A stretch of DNA of 64,000 nucleotides from Limnoperna fortunei (taxonomy: Eukaryota; Mollusca; Bivalvia; Mytilida; Modiolidae). The notes under the pieces were generated by a model. That model had not been told where the DNA came from and did no database searches. It saw only the letters and a list, made by a program, of their open reading frames with translations. Positions 37,651 through 64,000 of this stretch are shown here, one piece after another (within the stretch, counting starts at the first letter, position 1; every line of letters begins with the position of its first letter). The position numbers were made by a program, and so were the translations under genes. The DNA is taken from assembly GCA_944474755.1 (NCBI GenBank), contig OX104120.1:19269992-19333991 (forward strand). The letters are read 5' to 3'.

Positions 37651-38335
37651 TTATATATTCAAGCAGAATAGCAGCAAATATTTTTTTTTTTTCTGTTTGT
37701 TTTCTTTGATGCCTTTTTAATGGTCAATTTTGAGGAGAAAATTGCTGGTTGGGGCAGCAAATTGAATTCCCTTAAAAATGCTTTGGTAGGTAGAATCAAA
37801 TTTGGTGGGGGCCTCGGTGGCCGAGTGGTCAAGGTAGTTCGTCTACTATTGGTCACGTGGTCTGTCAACACTGAGATTGCGGATTCGATTCTTACTGCAT
37901 GCAGGGTGTACCCGACTCCAATCTTAATTGACAAGGATTGCCAGTTTTTCTATTGCAGTTCGGGGTTTTTCTCCGGGTACTTCGGCTTCCTCTCCCAATA
38001 AAAACTGGACGCCATGATATAGCTGAAAAATTGCTGAAAGTGGCGTTAAACACCATCAAAACAAACAAACAACATCAAATTGTGTGGAAATGCAATAGCC
38101 TTGTGGCGTGTTCGAGACCCAAGCTTTGCTCTTATCACAAATTTACCGTCCATTATTTTCAGTATTTTATATAATCTTTTTGATTCATTTTTTATGAGAT
38201 GTATAATCTCTTATTTATGCATTGTTATAGCCTTTATGCCATTATTGTGTGATGTTTTTAATTTTTTATCTGTTTGCTTGCATTTTAATAAAATTCCATT
38301 TCAACAACTTTGTGGTGTTTCAGAGCAAACATAGC
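37650..38335. repeat. Second copy of the 34700-35120 segment, interrupted by a SINE
   Basis: Matches 34700-35120 on both sides of the SINE at about 37807-38073, so the other copy shows the empty site. Flanking atcaaatt occurs on both sides of the SINE and is probably its target duplication. Confidence 0.8.
37807..38073 (+). mobile_element. tRNA-headed SINE, best-preserved copy (copy 3)
   Basis: Begins gggcctcggtggccgagtgg (A box) with B box gattgcggattcgattctt. It continues through aattgacaaggattgccag and caataaaaactggacgcc to gctgaaagtggcgttaaaca, with an A-rich tail of caaacaaacaaac type. The empty site at 34700-35120 supports insertion. Confidence 0.87.
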
Positions 38336-38769
38336 TCCATTTGCCTCGTACATTACTGATCATTAATGTTTTTATGCAACATATAATAGTTTATGATCAC
38401 TAACAAAAGGTAATTAAACAATTGACGTCGTATTCGGGGTTGTTTCATTATTTTAGACTTTTGTCTACTTTAAGCTTGTTTCTAACCAGTCAAGAAAATA
38501 TTTGCAGCGAGACATTTTTTCATACCTACTTCTACCCTTCATCCACCAAGTAAGAATATGTTTTGTTGAGCTAAAAATTACTTCCCGTTACGATTCAAAG
38601 CGTTCTAGTAACTCGCAATTATATTTAAACAATATTTGAATTTTTTTGTTAATGGTCTTTTTCGGTTAATTATTACTGTAAAAACATCAAATCGTTCTCA
38701 TTAACAATAATAGACATCTTACAAGTATATCAATACCCCAAGGTTGAAAATAAGATACTTTGGAAAAAA

Positions 38770-40817
38770 ATAATTACATAAAAAATCCGTGACAACATCG
38801 ACACATGACGTGATCGACTAACCTCTGTCTACACTTTTAGAACAACTGTATTCTTTAATTTAAACTTTTGTCAGACTATCTGTTGTTTATGGAATTCTTT
38901 TTGATAAAAAACAAAGAATAGAAGGTATATAGGAGTGACCAAGTCAAGGAAAGGCAAAAAATTAGCACTTCACACAAAAACTACAAATATTAAGTCAAAA
39001 GAATTCAACTCGAAACCCGTGGTTAGTCTGTAGGGTTTTGTCTTAAAAATTACACGCCGTATGTTTCACCATACGCCGTGTTGCCGTTTTTAATTTAATA
39101 CGTCACTTTACCTTCGATTCATCTACACTTTTAAGGGAGATAAATGTGTGTATACATACTTTGAAATTCTCAAAATAACAATTATTAGGGTGGTGTTTCT
39201 TTTAAAGATACAGGTAGAAACTCGGTCATGTAAAAGAAATTGTAGAACAATTTATTAAGTATGGATTTTTAAAAATGAGAAGATAACAAAAACTCAAGAA
39301 GACACAAACAGAAAAACCAAGAGAAAAACCAGATAACATGGAACGGTTGACGTTTTCTTTTTGCATAATGAGAAATTAAATACATGTGATTCAGGCCTTT
39401 CCTTGAACTATGGATATTTGATTTTTTTCTAAATGTCATTCTTTACGAAGTATTGTAGTAAGACTCTTATATAAAAGTTTTGGATAATACTCACAAGATC
39501 CGGCAGCATATTTCTTATAATGACACTTGAATTTATAATTTCTGTAATAAGCAGTTTTGGATCCTACGTTTTTTGTTTGTATTTCCCAATTTTTAGTAAA
39601 AAGGAGATAAATTTAATATCAGCCAATAGGCAAGGGTCACTTAAATGTTTTTTGTATTAAATGCAACAGATCAAAAATGAAAGTCTGATCTTGCGAAACA
39701 AAGTGAACCTTAAATGCAATAACTTTCTTTACAAAAAAATATCGTTACTCCTGTAAAAAAAAGTTAACACAACTAGAATTGTTACCATGTTACAAGGTGT
39801 ATATTTCTCATATTTCCTTCAATAATTTCGGTATTAAAATCACTAACGTGAGACCATACTGGATTCATCAGTGGAATATTTAAGAAATAATTCACGGAGG
39901 CTGTGGTTTTACTTAATATTTTCGTACCTATAGAAAAACATCATTTCCGACATAAATGGTCATCCCGTGGTAAAACAATGATAAATCACAGCCTCCGTGA
40001 ATTATTTCTATTCTAATAAGACAGTTAGAGTACATTTATAATATTTTCGTACGTATAGAAAACATCATTTCCGCCATAAACTGGCTGTTCCGTCAATGTA
40101 ACACACAATATATTGCATCGGATAATTATAGCGTGTGTTCATTGTACCCACATACCCTTTGTTTGGACATTCATCTTTTAAAATAACGAACAAGCAGGTT
40201 TGACGTGTTGAACAAGAGTATCAGAATAATTAATCTTTATTGTAAAGAGTTATTGTTATGTTACAAAATAAGAATTTTAATTAATGTAGATAATGAAACC
40301 ATAGGTCTAATCTTGAAATAAATAATATCGGGTTTTATTCAGTAAAGAACCTATAAATTTATCAATGAACTCTGCAAGAAACGTGAACAAATAATTTAAT
40401 GATTATCGTCAACACACTGGCCTTCCATACGACAATGCTGATTTGTTTCTTTGTTATACATGTATGTATCATATCCTTTTAGTAATATTTGCACCTTAAT
40501 GTGCCCCACTAAATATGAATAATTAATTTTGCATGTTACGTATAAGTTATAAGTATTTAATCACTGATACTATCTTTTAATGTGTGATTTATCGAGATCT
40601 ATGAAGTGGACCAATTATTAACATATCAAGTTAATATTTCTTAACATAGATAATTTGCAAATAATTTTTACATTACTTATAAAATGTCACGTTTTGGTTT
40701 ACTACCGGGAGTGCATTTTGATAACGCCTAATGGTCAATTTTAAAGTGCGTTTAGCGACTGCTTTGTATTAGACCGTTACACTTTTTGCATCAGCCAGTT
40801 GAAATAAAATATTCATT
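38770..40817. repeat. Segmental duplication, copy B
   Basis: Second copy of 36280-37650 in the same orientation. It is longer because of an insertion at about 39475-40219, and it is cut at 40817 by the 4.3-kb composite element. The copy resumes briefly at 45150-45175, where gcataaaatcg matches 37607 onward. Confidence 0.82.
39475..40219. mobile_element. ~745-bp insertion in copy B with internal inverted repeat
   Basis: Copy A runs directly from agactcttatat to atcagaataattaatc, whereas copy B has about 745 extra bases at that point. The extra sequence contains an inverted pair, aaataattcacggaggctgt (about 39886) and acagcctccgtgaattattt (about 39987). It also contains a direct repeat of taatattttcgtac with atagaaaa (near 39916 and 40039). 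The class is unknown; target repeats are not clear. Confidence 0.65.
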
Positions 40818-40818
40818 A

Positions 40819-41969
40819 AAATGCCATTTGTTCTGAGAACAAATGAGAAGGTCTTTCCCACTGTTCCTCTTAAGTAAGAAAAGTTAGGTGATGCTATGGG
40901 ATTTTTGTGTCTTGCTATAGCACAAAATGTCACTTCCAGTCATAAAAATGAATTATATGAGTAAAGAAAGTGGTCCCGAACCAAAAAATATATGGTTGTT
41001 AAGGACTTTCATTCGGTTGCTATGGACAAAAGGCCACTTCCGGTCATGAAATGACATATTTCAGTAAAGTACATCATTCTGATTCTAAAAATATATGGTT
41101 GCTAAGGACTTTTTATAACGGTCACCTTGTTGCTAGGGTATGACCTTGACCTATGACCTTTGATGTTTGGCTCAAATTGAAGCTCTTTTCCTACTGATCA
41201 TGTTTAACCTATATGTTTACTGTATTATCTCTAACCGTTTTCAAGTTTTAACCAAAAAAACGATTAACCGAAACGCGTCAAGGGCAGTAACTCAAAAATG
41301 GTCCATCGCACAGCTTTCGGTCAAATGTACCAAATGAAGGTCTCAATAAGTGGAGTATTTTTCCCATTTATTGTCTGCTTCTATCTTTTATGGTTTGCGA
41401 GATATAGTGCTAACAAGACCTATGGTGACCTTTGACCTTGACTTTTGACCTTTGACCTTGACATTTTTAAATGTAACATATGTCACTTAGGATCAATGGT
41501 GGTGGTCCCAAGTCTCTAGGACTTACGGTTTTTGAGAAAAAAATTTTGACGCGTTGCGACATTTTTCAGGTCAAAAACGCGTAAACAGGAAGTCGATTGG
41601 AAAAAAAAAATTTGCATGACAAATCATCGCCATAGGACCAGCGACATTTTGTACACTTCAGATTTTAAGAATCGGTTACGGTTTCTGAGTTTATCTGCTA
41701 ACAAGGGTTTTCGTGTTGGGGCAGATAACTCTGTTACTAAAAATAGATCGGTCTAAAAGCATGAGCCATGTCATCTCCGGATATGACCGATTGATGTTAC
41801 CAAGTATCGAAATGATACGTCCAGACACTTTTTGGCAAACCTCCGCGGAAGAAGAAAAATAATAATAATCATAAGAAATACAAGAAGGTCTTTCCCTATG
41901 GAAAGGGGAAAGACCTTAATCATAAGAAATACAAGAAGGTCTTTCCCTATGGAAAGGGGAAAGACCTTA
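40819..41969. mobile_element. Composite element member A
   Basis: Starts catttgttctgagaacaaatg and ends with two tandem 51-bp copies (about 41869-41918 and 41920-41969) of a unit containing ataagaaatacaagaaggtc and ggaaaggggaaagacctt. It contains runs of tgaccttgac and tttgacctttgacc but none of the 157-bp array. Confidence 0.75.
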
Positions 41970-41974
41970 ATTAA

Positions 41975-43505
41975 ACTGCCATTTGTTCTGAGAACAAATG
42001 AGAAGGTCTTTCCCCCTGTTCCTCTAAAGTCAGAAAAGTGAGGTACTGCTATGGGATTTTGTCTTGGTATAGCACAAAAATGTCACTTCCAGTCATAAAA
42101 AAGAGTTATTTGAATTTAACCGAAACCTGTCAAGGGCCATAACCTCTAAAACGGTTTGTCGCATAGTTTTTGAACCTGTATATCAAATGTAGATCTCAAT
42201 AAGAGGAACATTTTTCTGATATTTTGTCTGCTTCAATTTTTTATGGTTTTTGAGTTATTTCGAAAACAAAATTTAGCAGAAACCTGTCAAGGGCCATAAC
42301 CTCTAAAACGGTTTGTCGCACAGTTTTTGAATCTGTATATCAAATGTAGATCTTAATGAGAGGAACATTTTTCTCATATATTGTCTGCTTCAATTTTGTA
42401 TGGTTTTTGAGTTATTTCGAAAACAAAATTTAGCCGAAACCTGTCAAGGGCCATAACCTCTAAAACGGTTTGTCACACAGTTTTTGAACCGTTATATCAA
42501 ATGTAGATCACAATGAGAGGAACATTTTTCTGATATATTGTCTGCTTCAATTTTTTACGGTTTTTGTGTTATTTCGTAAAAAAAATTTAGCCGAAACCTG
42601 TCAAGGGCCATAACCTCTAAAACGGTTTGTCGCACAGTTTTTGAACCTGTACATCAAATGTAGATCTCAATGAGAGGAACATTTTTCTCATATATTGTCT
42701 GCTTCAATTTTGTATGGTTTTTGAGTTATTTTGAAAACAAAATTTAGCCGAAACCTCTCAAGGGCCATAACCTCTAAAACGGTTTGTCACACAGTTTTCG
42801 AACCTATATATCAAATGTAGATCTCAATGAGAGGAACATTTTTCTCATATATTGTCTGCTTCAATTTTGTATGGTTTTTGAGTTATTTCGAAAACAAAAT
42901 TTAGCCGAAACCTGTCAAGGGCCATAACCTCTAAAACGGTTTGTCACACAGTTTTCGAACCTGTATATCAAATGTAGATCTCAATGAGAGGAACATTTTT
43001 CTCTTGTATTGTCTGCTTCAATTTTTTATGGTTTTTGAGTTATATTGAAAACAAAATTTCAATGGCGGCCATTTTGAAAATGGTGGACCAAAAAAATTTT
43101 TTGATCCGATACATGTAATTAGGACCCTCATATCTACTTGGAAACCAAGTTTTGTGTAAATCCGACAACTTTGACATTTTCGACAAACTTCGCGTCAAAA
43201 TCGCGTAAACAGGAAGTGGATCCAAGAATGTTTTTTTGCATGACAAATCATCGCCATAGAACCAGCGACATTTTGTACACTTCAGATTTTAAGAATCGGT
43301 TACGGTTTCTGAGTTTATCTGCTAACAAGGTTTTCGGTGTTAGGGCAGATAACTCTGTTACTAAAAATAGAACAGTCTCACAGGGTGAGCCAGGTCATCT
43401 CCTGGTATGAGCGATTAAACGTACCAAGTATCATAACGATATGTTGAAACCCCTTCTGGCAAACCCATTTGGAAAAATGGGGAGAAAAAGAAAAATAATA
43501 ATAAT
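41975..43505. mobile_element. Composite element member B with 157-bp array
   Basis: Same start as member A, then six 157-bp units, then a shared right portion with aatggcggccattttgaaaatgg and agaaaaataataataat. Its terminal hairpin is missing, and member C follows directly. Confidence 0.75.
42119..43060. repeat. 157-bp tandem array 1 (six units)
   Basis: Units start at about 42119, 42276, 42433, 42590, 42747 and 42904, exactly 157 bases apart. Each reads gccgaaacctgtcaagggcc, then ctctaaaacggtttgtc, then tcaatgagaggaacattttt, then gagttatttcgaaaacaaaat. Units differ at only a few positions. Confidence 0.93.
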
Positions 43506-43510
43506 GAAAA

Positions 43511-45152
43511 GTCATTTGTTCAAAGAACAAATGTGAGGTCTTTCCCGGCATTTTCTTAGTGTTATGTCTAGGTATATGGTTGCTAATTTTGAAAATTGCT
43601 GCCCATAACCATTGGACTTTGGTCCTAAATCGAAGGGCTTGTTGAGACGGTCACAAAAAACCTATGTTCACTATATTATCTCTGACGTTTAAAAGTTATA
43701 AGCCATAAACTGATTAGCCGAAAAATGTCAAAGGCCATAACTTGAAAACGATTTGTCGCACAGTTTTCAATAATTTAAATCAAATGTAGATCTCAATGAG
43801 AGCAACATTTTTCTGATATATTGTCTGCTTAATATTTTTATGGTTTTTGAGTTATTTCGAAAACAAAATTTAACCGAAACCAGTCAAGGGCCATAACCTC
43901 TAAAACGGTTTGTCGCACAGTTTTTGAACCTGTATATCAAATGTAGATCTCAATGAGAGGAACATTTTTCTGATATATTGTCTGCTTCAATTTTTTATGG
44001 TTTTTGAGTTATTTCGAAAACAAAATTTAACTGAAACCTGTCAAGGCCCATAACCTCTAAAACGGTTTGTCGCACAGTTTTCGAACTGTTATATCAAATG
44101 TAGATCTCAATGAGAGGAACATTTTTCTGATATATTGTTTGCTTCAATTTTTTACGGTTTTTGAGTTATTTCGTAAAAAAAATTAGCCGAAACCTGTCAA
44201 GGGCCATAACCTCTAAAACGGTTTGTCGCACAGTTTTTGAATCTGTATATTAAATGTAGATCTCAATAAGAGGAACATTTTTCTGATATATTGTCTGCTT
44301 CAATTTTTTATGGTTTTTGAGTTATTTCGAAAACAAAATTTAGCCGAAACCTGTCAAGGGCCATAACCTCTAAAACGGTTTCTCGCACAGTTTTCGAACT
44401 GTTATATTAAATGTAGATCTCAATGAGAGGAACATTTTTCTCATATATTGTCTGCTTCAATTTTGTATTGTTTTTGAGTTATTTCGAAAACAAAATTTAG
44501 CCGAAACCTGTCAAGGGCCATAACCTCTAAAACGGTTTGTCGCACAGTTTTTAAACCTATATATCAAATGTAGATCTCGATGAGAGAAACATTTTTCTCA
44601 TATATTGTCTGCTTCAATTTTTTATGGTTTTTGAGTTATATTGAAAACAAAATTTCAATGGCGGCCATTTTGAAAATGGTGGACCAAAAAAATTTTTTGC
44701 TCCGATACATGTAATTAGGACCCTCATATCTACTTGGAAACCAAGTTTTGTGTAAATCCGACAACTTTGACGTTTTCGACAAACTTCGCGTCAAAATCGC
44801 GTAAGAAGTGGATCGAAGAATGTTTTTTTGCATGACAAATCATGGCCATAAGTCAGGCAACATTTTCCTCACTTTAGATTTTTGATATCTGTCATTGTTT
44901 CTGAGTGTATCTGAACACAAGGGTAAACAGTGTTTGGGGAGATAACTCTGTTTCTAAAAATAGATCGGTGTCGCAGGGTGACTCAGGTCGAGCCCAGGTA
45001 GTGTCGGTTAAGTGTGCCAAGTTTCAAAGCGATACGTCAAGACACTTTTTTGACATCTGTGGCAGAAGAAAAAAAAAAAAAATAATAATAATAATAATAA
45101 TCATAAGAAATACAGTAAGGTCTTTCCCTCGGAAAGGGGAAAGACCTTAATT
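43511..45152. mobile_element. Composite element member C with 157-bp array
   Basis: Starts catttgttcaaagaacaaatg and gaggtctttcccgg, has its own six-unit 157-bp array and the same aatggcggccattttgaaaa right portion as member B, then agaaataca and the terminal hairpin ending gggaaagacctt. Confidence 0.77.
43717..44656. repeat. 157-bp tandem array 2 (six units)
   Basis: Units start at about 43717, 43873, 44030, 44186, 44343 and 44500. The first unit is the most diverged (gccgaaaaatgtcaaaggcc); the others closely match array 1. Both arrays leave the repeat at the same point, going into aatttcaatggcggcc. Confidence 0.92.
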
Positions 45153-46885
45153 ATTGGATTGCACAAGCATAAAATCGATATTTTACAGTGAGAGCGTAAA
45201 ACTGAGGAGGTCTTCCATAATATGCGTACAATGGTTTCTTAAGTAAAACAATACAAAACTTTCTTGCATTACAATGTCAATATTACGAATATCGGCACAG
45301 CCTATAAGCGAGCATCGCACATTTTAGTGTTCATGACGTTCTTAATTCAGAGCATCCTAAAAGCCCCTCTGTCTTTAATAACACGACGTAGTCTCTAATG
45401 TGTTGTGACGTCACAAAAAATGTCAGTTTAAAAAATTGTCTGACATTTTTGTTGGTATTTAAAAAATAAATACTTTAATGTTATCGATGTTGAAATTATT
45501 TTTGTCTGCTTGAAATTAAATGTGGTTTTCTTCTACAATATTTTGTCTGGGTAGCTTTACTGTCATCTGGAATGGGTTTGCTTTTATGTATCGCATGATT
45601 ATTTTACACACACGCTTGTAACCGTATAGCTCGCTACTAAAAAAACAATTATTACGAAAAATATTTCGGAATAAAAGAGTTACTTCCCATTTTTAAGAGT
45701 TGTCTTTCATAACAGCAGGTGGACTGACTGTTCAATACAACTAAAAAAACTGCAGAATTAGTTTGCACATCATAATAAATTTTACCAGCTGCTTGCTATA
45801 TGTGAATAAAAAAATATTGTAGAAAAACAAATTTCTATCCACAATAGGTACCGTAAAGTACCTGCTCTAAAGAACAGATAACTCTGCAAATGGGAGATAA
45901 ATCTTGTTTACCGCAAGTAGGGAATTGCCTATAAACCAGATTAATCACGAGCAGACGTCGCTTACTATATATATTTATTAAATTCTACCAAACTCTGAGC
46001 AAATTGCGGAAAAGAACACTTGCTGGCGTTGCGTCAAAAACCGAAAACATTATACTTATCAAGTGTTTAGTCTACTTTTGGCAGATGGGTTTTATGATGT
46101 TAGATCTTTTCTAAATCTTTATTTTAAAGTCTAGTTCTTTAAGGTGAGGCATGAAGCTAAATATTTATCACTAACTGTGTTGCTCGTTCGATTATAAGGT
46201 GTACCACTGTAAAATCGACTGCCCCTCTTTGAGAAACAAAGACAATAACAAAAAACACAATTAATTAATGCAGTTGCAGAAGCCAGCTTCCATGGAATGG
46301 CATAAACTATAACAATATAGCTCTCACAAAAAATAATCAAATGAAAAAATAGATCATAGGTCAATTTTTAGACAGATAAATTTTTGAGTTGCTGTTTGCT
46401 TAATGTTAAGCAACTAATTTTTCCGCTATATTTAAGACATGGATCAAACATACAAGGGAGTAAGGGTTTGTATATTGGACTAGGAGGAAGAACATTTAGA
46501 CCCACCGGAACTGAGTGGAGAGTTTGTTGGAAGAATTTAAATTTATTTTTCAACATCTACTATGGGGATCTTAAAGTGGAAGGCTGTGTGCCCAACCCTG
46601 AAAACCGTATCTCTTTGGCAAATACCTTTTTATAACACCTACTCAATTAAGAACGTGTTAATAAATTTGTTGGCACTAACGTGTAACAAATAAACAGCAG
46701 ATAGACTTTTAGCCAACTATTATATATTTTTAATATTTGGGAAGTATCCAGCAGTGTCTATAAACCAAATCGTATTATTTAAAAAAGAACCAATTAAATC
46801 AAAGAAAAAATTAAATATTAATTTATTGCGAGTCATATTTGTTATAAAATTTATCGAAACATTCGATAAGAAGACAGAAATATAA
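45153..46885. other. Region upstream of the intact Mesh/MUC4-like gene
   Basis: No clear gene. A plus-strand open stretch at 46384-46635 is less AT-rich than its surroundings and includes GLGGRTFRPTGTEW, but it has no recognisable domain. A tataaaat lies at 46843-46850, only about 36 bases before the start codon, so its role as a promoter is doubtful. Confidence 0.5.
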
Positions 46886-62461
<15,576 letters not shown>

Positions 62462-63891
62462 GTGAGTATCTGAAAGAATTTAAACATATTAAATTACCAC
62501 AAGTCATCGAAAACCATCCCGGCAAATAAAAGTAAATGCAATTTTAATATTTCATAACCTGAATCAAAATGAAACCAATATATCTTTACTTATTAATTGC
62601 CTTAAATTTAAACAATTAATTTGTACATTATAATCTGTGCTATTGTAAAATTATTGATTAATGTAAATCCAGTGCGGTCACAGACGACTCTGTGTTATCT
62701 GACTTCAAGCGATTAGCTTTTGATTGTCACTTGCCATTTGTTATGTATTGTACATAATGTTATTCCTGTAGAGATTGACTAATTTATTCGCAAAAAAAAA
62801 ACAATTTAATCTTACAAGGAATATTATTTTTATTTTTTCTACAATTAATATAATTCATATAAAAATATCTTTGGTGATAAAAACAACCTTAACCGTAATG
62901 ATTTGGTTTAGTTTAATATTTAAATTTCTCGAACCTGAATGTGAGATGTTATGCAAGGTGCCTATATCTATTTCATACAGTGGTTATTATCCATTTCGTT
63001 CCTACCAAGTATTTACCATCTTCGCTAGCCGATAAGAGTATCGGATCGTAACCCTTGGCTAGCGAAGATGAGTATTTACGAGCTTGTTGTTCTGAACATA
63101 TTGGTGTATTTACCACAAATATATGTGGAATTATTTACCACAAATATATGTGGGATTCCTAAAATTAGCCGTAGATTCTTAATGTGTCGGAAATATATTA
63201 TGTAACTATGCAAGAAACCTATGACATGTTTTGTTATCTTTAAATGTATGTCACATTTGACAGTAAGGATTTATTAGAATGAAATAGAGTAAATGACTCT
63301 CAATGACTGAAAACATTAAGATATAATTAAGGTGATTTAAAAATAGCTATTACTTACTGATCATCAAAAAATATTGCAAAGTTGTGTCTATTAAAAACAG
63401 TTGGTATGAAGTTTTGGAGAGATCGCCTTATAAAGTCATGTATTGTATGCATAGTAAAATTAAAAAAAAACGATTCGACCAGTTTGTCTTTGAGTCCATA
63501 TTTACTGTAAAGTATATGGTTAAGGAGCGATTTATTAGTTCAATTCAGTCATGGTTATGTGGGTAGTAAGGTCTTTCGTGCATGTGAATTGTATCAAACT
63601 TCTGTACCACTTAATTCTTATAAGTTAGAATTCCTCAATTTTTTCCTCAATCTGACTGTAATACTCCTGTAGCTCCATAGAGATATATTACTACTTCACT
63701 TATTTCAGCAGTTTTGCCAACGTCAAACATAAGAAACAGTCAACGATGTAACACACATACATACACACACAAACAAACAAACAAACAAACATAAATACAT
63801 ACATACATACATACATACATACATACATACATACATACATACATACATACATACATACATACATACATACATACATACATACATACATACA

Positions 63892-63922
<31 letters not shown>

Positions 63923-64000
63923 TCAAGTCGTGACCTTGTATAAATATTTAGTTAACCGTATCGCTCTTCCTTCAACCCATTTTACGTTTTCGTTCCTTCG
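62462..64000. other. Start of intron 8 (to window end)
   Basis: AT-rich. It holds an inverted pair, catcttcgctagcc at 63018-63031 and ggctagcgaagatg at 63057-63070, and a direct repeat of atttaccacaaatatatgtgg at about 63107 and 63132. No VWD exon is visible before the window ends. Confidence 0.6.
63769..63921. repeat. (AAAC)n and (ATAC)n microsatellite
   Basis: Several AAAC units are followed by roughly 30 ATAC tetranucleotides. The long minus-strand frames of alternating Met-Tyr-Val-Cys are artefacts of this repeat. Confidence 0.97.

Larger units (their letters stand above)
40818..45150. mobile_element. 4.3-kb composite insertion of three related repeat elements
   Basis: Comparison with the uninterrupted homologue at 37575-37615 shows extra DNA between ttcatta and ttattgg, so this block is an insertion with a TTA- or ATTA-like junction at both ends. 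It comprises three head-to-tail members of one family (40819-41969, 41975-43505, 43511-45152). Each starts with the palindrome atttgttctgagaacaaat or a variant and aaggtctttccc. The first and third end in the hairpin aaggtctttccc...gggaaagacctt. There is no protein-coding capacity. Confidence 0.78.

Noticed and set aside
37659..38174. Overlapping frames of about 90 codons on both strands
   Set aside because: Fall across the SINE at 37807-38073.
43040..43410. Frames around aatggcggccattttgaaaa, repeated at 44636-44833
   Set aside because: Shared right portion of the composite elements; differs by indels between copies and has no domain.
42119..44656. 157-bp arrays as a CRISPR-like array
   Set aside because: Whole units repeat without unique spacers, in a eukaryotic repeat element.
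63700..63926. Met-Tyr-Val-Cys repeat proteins
   Set aside because: Translation of the ATAC microsatellite.

Overview
The window is AT-rich animal genomic DNA with long introns, GT-AG splice sites (plus one conserved GC-AG pair), dense repeats, and several tRNA-headed SINE copies of a type I associate with bivalve molluscs. A bivalve is the most likely source; this is an inference from repeat style and protein family, and I cannot fix the species. Nothing prokaryotic (operons, Shine-Dalgarno sites, CRISPR) is present.

Layout. (1) 1-14360 is repeat territory. A block of 6003 bp at the left edge reappears at 8358-14360, apparently without a difference. Inside each copy sits a Mutator-like DNA transposon of 2599 bp with inverted repeats of about 600 bp and a perfect 9-bp target duplication. 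It carries a broken Ulp1-type (C48) cysteine protease gene on the minus strand. Arrays of a 52-bp satellite flank and separate the blocks. (2) 16573-31810 is a decayed plus-strand gene of the Mesh/MUC4/SUSD2 type. Twelve exons can be read: NIDO, an IPT-like region, AMOP, VWD, a Ser/Thr-rich stalk, a membrane segment and a cytoplasmic tail. I count nine disabling lesions, and the signal-peptide exon is not visible. (3) 31811-46885 is intergenic, with segmental duplications interrupted by later insertions. The largest insertion is a 4.3 kb composite of three related repeat elements, two of which hold arrays of a 157-bp unit. (4) 46886-62461 is a second, intact paralogue with the signal peptide, NIDO, IPT-like and AMOP exons. 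Its VWD, stalk and membrane exons should lie to the right of the window. (5) The last 1.5 kb is intronic sequence ending in an ATAC microsatellite.

The two gene copies explain each other. The left one is dead but shows the complete C-terminal architecture; the right one is open and shows the N-terminus. Exons 2-8 match one to one, with identical splice phases and lengths except for single-base deletions in the left copy. The protein is expected to be a secreted-then-anchored type I membrane glycoprotein of epithelia; that role is inferred from the family.

The right paralogue has taken a 5'-truncated non-LTR retrotransposon only five bases past the splice donor of exon 3. The target-site duplication copied the donor itself, so the element lies between two donors and its RT frame is continuous with the host exon. 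A second, decayed relative lies in intron 6. The most unusual items are the Ulp1-bearing MULE, this donor-duplicating insertion, the 157-bp-array composite element, a 74-bp tandem-inverted hairpin and an inverted stray exon in the dead gene.
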